50,180 nt of DNA, from NCBI GenBank assembly GCA_903887485.1, contig CAISPV010000077.1, forward strand, positions 1 to 50,180, written 5' to 3'. Under the pieces are notes generated by a model. It was not told the DNA's origin and searched no databases. It was given only the letters and a program-made list of their open reading frames with translations. Positions 43,354 through 50,180 of this stretch are shown here, piece by piece. The stretch's first letter is position 1, and every line of letters starts with the position of its first letter. The translations under genes were made by a program, and so were the position numbers. The stretch comes from an uncultured Desulfobulbaceae bacterium. Its GTDB lineage: Bacteria > Desulfobacterota > Desulfobulbia > Desulfobulbales > Desulfocapsaceae.

Positions 43354-44487
43354 TTATTTTTCTTTTGTCTTCTCGCCTTGCCGGTACTCATGAACTGCCT
43401 GATTATGTTCGGAAAGATTTTTGGAAAATTGGTGGGTGCCGTTGTTTCTGGAGACAAAATAAAAAAAGTCGGTGCTGGCAGGATGCAGAACAGCCTCTAT
43501 GGCCTTCTGTCCAGGATTGCAGATGGGGCCGGCCGGCAAGGCTGGAATGACATAGGTGTTATAGGGATGGTCGGTCCGAAGATCGGTTCTGGTCAGATCC
43601 CCTGAAAAATCTTTCAGGCCATAGATAACGGTGGGGTCTGACTGCAGACGCATGCCGGTTTTGAGCCGGTTGAAAAAGACGGAGGCAATCATCGGCCGTT
43701 CCGCCGCATCACCCGTCTCCTTTTCCACCACCGAGGCCAGGGTGATAATGTCATGACGGTTCATAGGCTGTTTGGCATTATTGTCCAGTCCAGCCCATAT
43801 CTTCAGGAAACGGTTCACCTGCATGGCCACCAGGCTTTTGGTATCCCGCAGATCTTTGGTCAGATAATAGGTGTCGGGATAGAGATAACCTTCCAGGCTG
43901 GACACAGATTTGAGTCCCAGGGACTGAATAAACTCCGGATCATGGGCCAGAGCAATGAAGTGGTCGCGATCACACCAGGCCCCGGCGGCAAAGATATCCG
44001 CCACTTCCTCTATTCGCAGTCCTTCGGGGATGGTTACGGCATATTCAACTTGTTTGGCCGTTGCCAGTTGCCGCAAGACGTCTCCCGGCCTTTGTCCAAG
44101 GGTCAACCGGTACTCACCGGCGGGCAGTTTTCCGGCCAGACCGAGATACTTTGTCAGGAGGAGAAAACGGATATCGTCATGAATGAGTCCGGCCTTGGCC
44201 AGGATCTGGCCAATATCTTTTGTCCTTGTAGCCGGTGGGATACGAACAATGGCGTATTTTTCTTCATGAGCTGGCCCTGATCGCAGGCTGTATAAGGCCA
44301 GCCAGCCCCCGAGCGCCAAGGGGCAAAGCAGCAGGAAGAGGGCCGTCCAGCGAACGGCCCTCTTCTTTGAGAAAGCAGATGGGGCAGGTGGTCGTTCTTC
44401 CGCCAAGGGGGGCTTGGGAACGACGGGTTCCGGGTGGGTATCCTTGCCCGGCGGGCACTTGGGGTTTTGTTCGCCGCTTGCGTCCAA
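43354..44487 (-). CDS. mltG: Endolytic transglycosylase MltG, 377 aa
   Basis: Cleaves nascent peptidoglycan strands at the inner membrane. One membrane helix (about 46-66) after a proline-rich cytoplasmic start; LysM-like and YceG domains follow, with LEGYLYPDTYYL and the catalytic Glu255 in ASVVEKET, plus SDPTVIYGL and NTYVIPALPAGPICNPG. The start is TTG 44487, three bases after the lon stop, with GGAAG about ten bases upstream; no ATG precedes the membrane helix. It is therefore coupled to lon. Confidence 0.93.
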   Translation of the reverse strand: MDASGEQNPKCPPGKDTHPEPVVPKPPLAEERPPAPSAFSKKRAVRWTALFLLLCPLALGGWLALYSLRSGPAHEEKYAIVRIPPATRTKDIGQILAKAGLIHDDIRFLLLTKYLGLAGKLPAGEYRLTLGQRPGDVLRQLATAKQVEYAVTIPEGLRIEEVADIFAAGAWCDRDHFIALAHDPEFIQSLGLKSVSSLEGYLYPDTYYLTKDLRDTKSLVAMQVNRFLKIWAGLDNNAKQPMNRHDIITLASVVEKETGDAAERPMIASVFFNRLKTGMRLQSDPTVIYGLKDFSGDLTRTDLRTDHPYNTYVIPALPAGPICNPGQKAIEAVLHPASTDFFYFVSRNNGTHQFSKNLSEHNQAVHEYRQGEKTKEK

Positions 44488-44489
44488 TA

Positions 44490-46886
44490 TTATTTAGCTT
44501 CCAGTTTTTGTGCCCGTCCAAAGGCAATCTTTACTACCTCGTCCATGTCCTTGACCGGAAAGAATTGCATCTTCTCCCGGATATCTTTGGGGATATCGGC
44601 AAGATCTTTTTTATTCTGCTCAGGGATAATCACCTTGGTGATACCGGCACGCAGGGCAGCCAGGGCCTTTTCTTTCAAGCCGCCAATGGGCAGCACCCGA
44701 CCCCGCAGGGTTACCTCGCCGGTCATGGCCAGACCTTTGATCAGCTCCTGTTTGGTGATGGCGGAGTAAATGGCCGTGGCCATGGTAATGCCGGCAGAGG
44801 GGCCATCTTTGGGAATGGCGCCGGCCGGGACATGGACATGGATATCAGTTTTTTCAAAAAAGCTGTCTTCCACCCCCATTTCCTGGGAGCGGCTGCGGCA
44901 ATAGGTGAGCGCGGCCTGAACCGACTCCTTCATTACATCGCCAAGCTGACCGGTAAGGGTTAAGGTACCCTTACCCGGCATGAGATTGACCTCGATATGG
45001 AGGATCTCGCCGCCTACCTCGGTCCACGCTAATCCGGTGACCAGTCCCGGCTGCGACAGGCTGTCAAGCTCTGACTCGGGAATATTTTTGGGCGGGCCGA
45101 GATAGCGGTCAATGGTGGCTATGGTGATGCTGTACGGTCCTTTTCCGCCTTCGGCGATCTTTCGGGCCACCTTGCGGCAGACCTTGCCGATCTCGCGCTC
45201 GAGATTCCGCAGGCCGGCCTCGTAAGTGTAATGGCTGATAATGTATTGCAGGGTTTCATCCTGCAGGCGGATATGACTGGCCTTGATGCCGTTTTCCTTT
45301 ATTTGCCGGGGCAGCAGGTAGCGTCTGGCGATGGCCAGTTTTTCCTCCTGGGTATAGCCGGAAAGCCGGATTACCTCCATCCGGTCGAGGAGCGGGCCGG
45401 GGATGGTGTCGGTCATATTGGCGGTGGTGATGAACATGACCTTGGACAGATCAAAGGGCATGTTCATATAGTGGTCGGTGAACTCGAAATTCTGCTCCGG
45501 ATCGAGGACCTCAAGCAGGGCGGAAGAGGGATCGCCGCGATAATCAGAGCCGATCTTGTCAATCTCATCCATCATGAAGATGGGATTATTGGAATCGACC
45601 AGTTTCAACCCCTGGATAATTCGCCCCGGCATGGCCCCGATATAGGTGCGGCGATGGCCGCGAATCTCGGCCTCATCCCGCATCCCGCCCAGCGACATCC
45701 GGTGAAACTTGCGGCCCATGGCCCGGGCGATGGATTTGCCGAGCGAGGTCTTGCCCACCCCTGGGGGGCCTACAAAACAAAGGATTGGACCCTTGGTGGT
45801 GGTATTGAGCTTGCGCACAGCCAGATATTCAAGAATGCGTTCCTTGACCTTTTCCAGACCGTGATGATCCTCGTCCAGAACCGCTCTGGCGGCCACGAGA
45901 TCCAGGCGATCCTGGGTGGACTTGCGCCAGGGGATGTCAAGGATCCAGTCAATATAGGTGCGGATAATGGTGGCCTCGGAAGAATCAGGATGCATCATCT
46001 CCATGCGGCTGATCTGTTTTTCAGCCTCTTTGCGCACGGTTTTTGGCATCTTCTTTTTTTTGAGCAGCTTATAGAGATCTTCAATCTCCTGCACCCGCTC
46101 GTCACCGTCACCCAACTCTTTTTGCAGGGCATGAAGTTGTTCGCGCAGATAATATTCCCGCTGCGATTTTCCCATCTCCTCCTTGGCGTCGGACTGGATC
46201 TTGGCCTGGACGGTCGTGACCTCAAGTTCTTTGGTCAGCAGGGTGTTGACGAGTTTCAAACGGGCAACAGAATCAACCTCTTCGAGAATGGACTGTGATT
46301 CGGCAATCTTCAGGCGCAGGTTGGAGCCAACCAGGTCAGCCAGTCGTCCCGGTTCTTCGATGTTATTGATGATGGTCATCAGGTCAACAGAGAGAATGCC
46401 GCGCAGAGACATGATCTTTTCGGTCTGCTCGCGCACGCTGCGCATCAGGGCCTCAATCTTGACCGTGACTTTTTCCGGCTCAATCTCCTGCAGCACTTCA
46501 ATCTTCACCTGATAAAAAGGCTCTTTCTGGACATATTCCTGAATACGGGCCTTGGAAACTGCCTGCACCAGCACCTTTAGGCGGCCATCGGGCAGCTTCA
46601 GGGTGCGCATGACCATGCAGACCATGCCGACTGAGTACAGATCATCAGATTCGGGATTGTCCTGGGTTGAATCTTTTTGCGTGACCAGCATCAACAGCTT
46701 GTCTTTCTTCAGCGCCTCGCCCACGGCCTCAACTGATCCAGGTCGGCCGACAAAAAGGGGAATGATCATATAGTTAAAGATTACCACATCCCGGACTGCC
46801 ATCATCGGCAGGGAATCCGGAATCTTCATATTCTCGCTGTCGGAAAAATCATCCATACCAATGGATAATGAATCATTAAATTCCAC
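44490..46886 (-). CDS. lon: ATP-dependent protease Lon, 798 aa
   Basis: Degrades damaged and regulatory proteins. LON substrate-binding domain ([20 protein letters not shown]), long coiled coil, AAA+ domain ([24 protein letters not shown]) and peptidase with catalytic dyad Ser697 (PKDGPSAG) and Lys740 (GGLKEK). The start is GTG 46886: AGGAGGT lies six bases before it, while an in-frame start at 46991 has no ribosome site. Length fits the E. coli enzyme (784 aa). Followed at once by mltG. Confidence 0.97.
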   Translation of the reverse strand: MEFNDSLSIGMDDFSDSENMKIPDSLPMMAVRDVVIFNYMIIPLFVGRPGSVEAVGEALKKDKLLMLVTQKDSTQDNPESDDLYSVGMVCMVMRTLKLPDGRLKVLVQAVSKARIQEYVQKEPFYQVKIEVLQEIEPEKVTVKIEALMRSVREQTEKIMSLRGILSVDLMTIINNIEEPGRLADLVGSNLRLKIAESQSILEEVDSVARLKLVNTLLTKELEVTTVQAKIQSDAKEEMGKSQREYYLREQLHALQKELGDGDERVQEIEDLYKLLKKKKMPKTVRKEAEKQISRMEMMHPDSSEATIIRTYIDWILDIPWRKSTQDRLDLVAARAVLDEDHHGLEKVKERILEYLAVRKLNTTTKGPILCFVGPPGVGKTSLGKSIARAMGRKFHRMSLGGMRDEAEIRGHRRTYIGAMPGRIIQGLKLVDSNNPIFMMDEIDKIGSDYRGDPSSALLEVLDPEQNFEFTDHYMNMPFDLSKVMFITTANMTDTIPGPLLDRMEVIRLSGYTQEEKLAIARRYLLPRQIKENGIKASHIRLQDETLQYIISHYTYEAGLRNLEREIGKVCRKVARKIAEGGKGPYSITIATIDRYLGPPKNIPESELDSLSQPGLVTGLAWTEVGGEILHIEVNLMPGKGTLTLTGQLGDVMKESVQAALTYCRSRSQEMGVEDSFFEKTDIHVHVPAGAIPKDGPSAGITMATAIYSAITKQELIKGLAMTGEVTLRGRVLPIGGLKEKALAALRAGITKVIIPEQNKKDLADIPKDIREKMQFFPVKDMDEVVKIAFGRAQKLEAK

Positions 46887-47197
46887 GCAAACCTCCTGAT
46901 CCAGCGCAACTGGATAAGTGACTTTTATTAAGTTCGGGAGTTGCTCCCGATAATTTCTTGGTAATGGAGTGGGTCTCACAGAAACCGTCAAACCGACCGA
47001 AAAAACTAAACATTGCTTCGGTCGAAGTCAAGACTGCAAATGCGGAAGGGACAAGGTAAAGAATGAAAGTTGCAGGATTAAAAGTGAAAGTTCCTGTTTT
47101 TTCTTGAATTAACGCCTTCTTTCAATCATAATTATTTGTCTTTATCTGTTGATGATCTCTTGCGGTTCAATGTTTTTTCTTTTTGTGGAGTCCAGTT
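46887..47197. promoter_or_regulatory. Divergent region before lon and the beta-helix gene
   Basis: Plus strand: TTGAAT (47104-47109), 17-base spacer, CATAAT (47127-47132) is a good promoter for the gene at 47198. Minus strand: TTGACT (complement of 47027-47032 region) with a weak -10 could serve lon. An 8-bp inverted repeat, CGACCGAA (46994-47001) and TTCGGTCG (47017-47024), and a CGGGAG-TTG-CTCCCG hairpin near 46935-46949 lie in the lon leader. No heat-shock CIRCE element was seen. Confidence 0.5.
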
Positions 47198-47998
47198 ATG
47201 CTTTCCCCTCGCTCTTTTTTTGACCTCTCTGAGTTTTCGCATGCGTTACTTTTTCTCGAAAGTGACTATGTCTGGACGGCCCTGACCAGATTGAAAGGGT
47301 ATATGGACGGGCATCTGTATCCACGACTCCAAAGCCCCTTGCTCCCGGACGCAGAGCCCTTGGCCAAGACGGTTGTTCTGCATGACGGGCAGATTCTTTC
47401 GGCAACAGGATTAACCATTGTCTACGGCGATACCACTAAAGAGCAACTGCAGGTCAGCGCCGATGGACGTGTGCTTGCCGGGGCCACCGTGATCATGGCC
47501 GGGGCCGTACTCATGGGCAGCCGGATAGCCATAGGAAAGGGGGTGCTTATTGAGAGCGGGGCCCTGATCAAGTCGCCTGCCATTATTGGCGACTATACCG
47601 AGATCCGGCAGGGGGCCTATCTGCGCGGCTATTGCCTGACCGGGACTCATTGCGTCATTGGCCACACCACTGAGGTGAAGCATTCCATTTTTCTCGATCA
47701 TGCCAAGGCCGGTCATTTTGCCTATCTTGGCGACTCCATCCTGGGGCGGGACGTCAATCTAGGGGCGGGAACCAAGTTTGCCAATCTCCGGTTTCTGCCA
47801 GGCAATGTGTTAATTCGCACCAGCGAAGCGTCCATTGATACCGGTCGCCGCAAGTTTGGCGCGATCCTCGGAGACAAGGCCCAGACTGGCTGCAACTCCG
47901 TGACCAACCCCGGCACCCTGATCGGCAAAGAAGGTATCCTGATGCCCAACACCACCGCCCCTTCCGGTTATCACCAGCCCCGAACCATTCTGCGTTGA
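47198..47998 (+). CDS. GlmU-like left-handed beta-helix protein, 266 aa
   Basis: Residues about 85-260 are built from hexapeptide repeats ([LIV]-G-x4), for example IAIGKGVLIESGALIKSPAI and CVIGHTTEVKHSIFLDHAKA, forming a left-handed beta helix as in the acyltransferase half of GlmU; the KHSIFLDHAKAGHFAYLGDS stretch matches the GlmU active-site region. The N-terminal 80 residues are not a nucleotidyltransferase, so it is a half-GlmU-type protein. ATG 47198 has GGAG eight bases upstream and a promoter at 47104; a TTG at 47183 is rejected. Probably a sugar-nucleotide acyltransferase; substrate unknown. Confidence 0.8.
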   Translation: MLSPRSFFDLSEFSHALLFLESDYVWTALTRLKGYMDGHLYPRLQSPLLPDAEPLAKTVVLHDGQILSATGLTIVYGDTTKEQLQVSADGRVLAGATVIMAGAVLMGSRIAIGKGVLIESGALIKSPAIIGDYTEIRQGAYLRGYCLTGTHCVIGHTTEVKHSIFLDHAKAGHFAYLGDSILGRDVNLGAGTKFANLRFLPGNVLIRTSEASIDTGRRKFGAILGDKAQTGCNSVTNPGTLIGKEGILMPNTTAPSGYHQPRTILR

Positions 47999-48034
47999 TT
48001 CGTTGATCAAAAGGCTGATTTTCGATTGTTCAGA

Positions 48035-50180
48035 TCAACTGGTGAGGGTCCGGTAAATTTCCGGTACCCGCAGCGGTAGCTTCTTCACATCATTGATAAA
48101 GGTGTAATTTATTTCGCCAAATATGTGGCCCAGATAATCCTGGGCCTCCTTATCAATGGAAATACAAAACGGATGAATACCGGCAGCCTTGGCCTCTATC
48201 AGGGCATGGCGGGTATCTTCGATGGCATATTCCCCTTTATAGTCATCATAATCCTCCGGTTTACCGTCAGTTAAAATAATCAAAAGCCTGACTCGGGCAT
48301 CAACATCCTTGAGAACCTTGGTAAAATGGCGGACAGGAGGCCCCATGCGGGTATAGTCCATGGGAGAAATGGCGGCAATACGTCCTTTGATCTCATCTGA
48401 ATAAGGCTCGGTAAAACCTTTCACATGGAAAATTTCGCTTCTTGTCCGGCGCATTCCGGAAAAACCGTAGATGGCATAGCGGTCCCCCAGAGAATGCAGG
48501 GCTTCACTGAGAAGAACCAGTGATTCTTTCAGGGCTGTGCCCACCCATCCCTCGGTGGAAGAGGACATGTCAACGAGAAAAAGCGCGGCAATGTCACGCT
48601 CGTCTCTCTGCAGCCGGACAAAGAGCCTCTCCGAGGGAACGAGACCGGCCCGGACATCGGCGTATGCTTCCGTCAGGGCGTCAAGATCGATATCGTCCCC
48701 ATCTTTCTGTCGTTTAACGAAACGCTGCTGGGTGCGCATCATCTCAAACTGGCGTTTCAGCTGCAGGATCTGGCCCCGATATTTTTCCATGGTATGGCTG
48801 ACAAAGGTCCCTTTGGCAGGGACGATTCGTTTTTCAATGAGCGAGCACCAGTTTTTACGAAAACCGCAGCGCCGGAAATCCCATTCATCATAGAGCAGAC
48901 CTCCGTGCAATGGCAGCCCTTCTTCCGGCTGAAGATTTATACCCGGGGCTCTGCCTCTCCCCCCAGCCATCTGGCTGGCGCTGGCAATATAGAATGAAGG
49001 CACTGCTCCCAGATCATCTTCTATTTCCTTGGCAACATGGCGCAGCTCCTCCGGTAGCTCCAGATGCTCATCATCAAGGCAGATATAACGGGGATCATCT
49101 TGTCTGTCCTCCTCCGGTTTTTCTTTTTTGCCATCTTGATGCATTGGTGAAACGCTGGCCCCGCTTTCACTGACCTCAGGTGCCTGATTTTTTTCTGCCG
49201 ACTCCGCTTCTGTTTGTGTCGCGGCCGACCGAGAAGTGATGACAGCGGCCAGGGCCTTAATAAACTGCTGTTTGTGCTCTTCTCTTCTTGATAAACGGGC
49301 CATCCTGGCTTCCTGGGGACGGAGTTCTCCCTGAAAGAACAGCGGGCATGGCGGGGTGAAATCTCCCTGGTGACAACGCACTCTCTCATAGAAATTTGTT
49401 GTGGCGGCAAACACCTCCTTATGGTGGGTGTCTGTGGCTACAACTTTCCGGATAATGGATTCTGTCTCCCCGGAAAGTTCTGGTAAGGGGTCATTGGCGC
49501 AATAGGCCAGAAGCCATGAGCGCACCGCGGCAAACTCGTTCCCTGTTTCTGGTGAAATATCCGCCAAATCAGCCTCCTTGCGCAAACGTCGGAAAAAGGT
49601 CTGCCCGTCCCGTATCAGTCCCGGCAAGTATGCTTTCAGGAAATCAGCTACGCGCACAGTCTGCAGTAGATGGTAGCATGCCATTGCCAGTTTCTGATCC
49701 TCAAAGGAGAGAATAAAATTCTCCAGGGTTTCTGGATCCGTCTGCTGTTGGCAGTAAATATCTTTCTCAATGCCTGCCCACAGGAAAGAGGCCAGCAATT
49801 TATAGATATAAAAATTGTGATTTACATTGGCGGGGGAAATAATTTCCCGGGGCAGAAAAATAATATTTGTATCCGTGTATAATGATACTGATTGCTGAAG
49901 TTCCAGTGTCCTCGGCGAAAGGCCTCGCATATAGGGTAGAAGTTTGGGGATGATTTCTGTCAGGGTAAGTCCTTTTTCCTCCCTGATTCTGCACAGGAAA
50001 TTGTTCTCCACATCATCCATGTACAGTCGGGCAGCCTGGAGGCCATCAGCCTCATAGACATCAAGTATCCCTTTTACCCAGTCGGGTAGCTGCCCGGTGC
50101 TGAGGCAACCCAGACCGTTTTGCAGATGACCAAGAAAATCAAAACAGAGCGCCGAACTTATCGGCCAGATAATCCCAAGC
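48035..50180 (-). CDS. NorD/CbbO-type VWA protein, 5' end beyond right edge
   Basis: The frame stays open to base 50180, so the true start lies outside; at least 714 residues are visible. The C-terminal 200 residues are a von Willebrand A domain with an intact metal site (LFLVDMSSST) and LLIILTDGKPEDYDDYKGEY, characteristic of NorD and CbbO, which work with MoxR/CbbQ AAA+ ATPases to activate metalloenzymes (nitric oxide reductase, RuBisCO). The N-terminal part is helical. An internal ATG at 50020 exists but coding sequence continues upstream. The partner ATPase is expected to the right of this window. Confidence 0.85.
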   Translation of the reverse strand, partial: LGIIWPISSALCFDFLGHLQNGLGCLSTGQLPDWVKGILDVYEADGLQAARLYMDDVENNFLCRIREEKGLTLTEIIPKLLPYMRGLSPRTLELQQSVSLYTDTNIIFLPREIISPANVNHNFYIYKLLASFLWAGIEKDIYCQQQTDPETLENFILSFEDQKLAMACYHLLQTVRVADFLKAYLPGLIRDGQTFFRRLRKEADLADISPETGNEFAAVRSWLLAYCANDPLPELSGETESIIRKVVATDTHHKEVFAATTNFYERVRCHQGDFTPPCPLFFQGELRPQEARMARLSRREEHKQQFIKALAAVITSRSAATQTEAESAEKNQAPEVSESGASVSPMHQDGKKEKPEEDRQDDPRYICLDDEHLELPEELRHVAKEIEDDLGAVPSFYIASASQMAGGRGRAPGINLQPEEGLPLHGGLLYDEWDFRRCGFRKNWCSLIEKRIVPAKGTFVSHTMEKYRGQILQLKRQFEMMRTQQRFVKRQKDGDDIDLDALTEAYADVRAGLVPSERLFVRLQRDERDIAALFLVDMSSSTEGWVGTALKESLVLLSEALHSLGDRYAIYGFSGMRRTRSEIFHVKGFTEPYSDEIKGRIAAISPMDYTRMGPPVRHFTKVLKDVDARVRLLIILTDGKPEDYDDYKGEYAIEDTRHALIEAKAAGIHPFCISIDKEAQDYLGHIFGEINYTFINDVKKLPLRVPEIYRTLTS

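Noticed and set aside
45231-46298. Long plus-strand frame (355 codons) inside lon
   Set aside because: Antisense shadow of the conserved Lon AAA+ domain, with no ribosome site.

Overview
The window reads as bacterial chromosome from a sulfur-cycling, anaerobic Desulfobacterota-type (former Deltaproteobacteria) organism. This is an inference from gene content: two TauE/SafE (TSUP) exporters, a DsrE-like protein, a molybdopterin oxidoreductase, several histidine kinases with NtrC-type sigma-54 activators, and tandem universal stress proteins. No rRNA or marker gene fixes the genus.

Region 1 (1-5.2 kb) is one end of an integrated mobile element. A tyrosine integrase (minus strand) sits beside an intact tRNA-Arg(TCT), with three copies of a 9-bp motif between them that look like integrase arm sites. 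Further left are a Fic protein as likely cargo, and a phage-like switch: a CI-type repressor facing a small Cro-like gene, then an excisionase-like HTH protein, a sigma-like factor and another HTH protein running off the left edge. The repressor promoter predicts a nearly leaderless mRNA, as for lambda cI from PRM.

Region 2 (5.3-16.8 kb) is core genome: a large SNF2-type helicase, a PpiD-like periplasmic foldase, single-chain FGAM synthase PurL and an ArsA/Get3-type ATPase.

Region 3 (16.8-22.3 kb) is a small defence-island-like insertion: a RelE-type toxin remnant with an intact Xre antitoxin, a remnant matching the N-terminus of a DNA methyltransferase family, then a three-gene operon. That operon encodes a TPR protein with an HExxH zinc-protease motif, a MazG-like nucleotide pyrophosphohydrolase, and an 801-residue fusion of a PD-(D/E)XK nuclease-like domain, a DUF2075 helicase and a LexA/UmuD-like S24 peptidase. 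The peptidase keeps its Ser and Lys and has an Ala-Gly bond at the right distance for self-cleavage. This is the best candidate for an undescribed system: a damage- or phage-responsive, self-cleaving nuclease-helicase with a nucleotide-depleting partner.

Region 4 (22.5-25.8 kb) is housekeeping: DsrE-like protein, dihydrofolate reductase, DeaD/CsdA RNA helicase and PpnP.

Region 5 (26.2-34.4 kb) is a sulfur-anion export and stress cluster. TSUP exporter plus DUF1634 partner form one unit; an NtrC-type regulator and its kinase face a second unit (Usp-like protein, small membrane protein, second TSUP exporter, tandem Usp). A near-consensus sigma-54 promoter lies before the second unit, which suggests the adjacent regulator controls it.

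Region 6 (34.4-43.3 kb) is a minus-strand signalling and redox cluster: NtrC-type regulator, then behind a candidate sigma-54 promoter a membrane protein, PAS kinase, receiver protein, a TorD-chaperone/molybdoenzyme fusion and a GAF-GAF-PAS-DHp protein without an ATPase domain.

Region 7 (43.3-50.2 kb) holds MltG, Lon, a left-handed beta-helix GlmU-like protein and a NorD/CbbO-type VWA protein cut by the right edge. No CRISPR array, rRNA or complete insertion sequence was seen.
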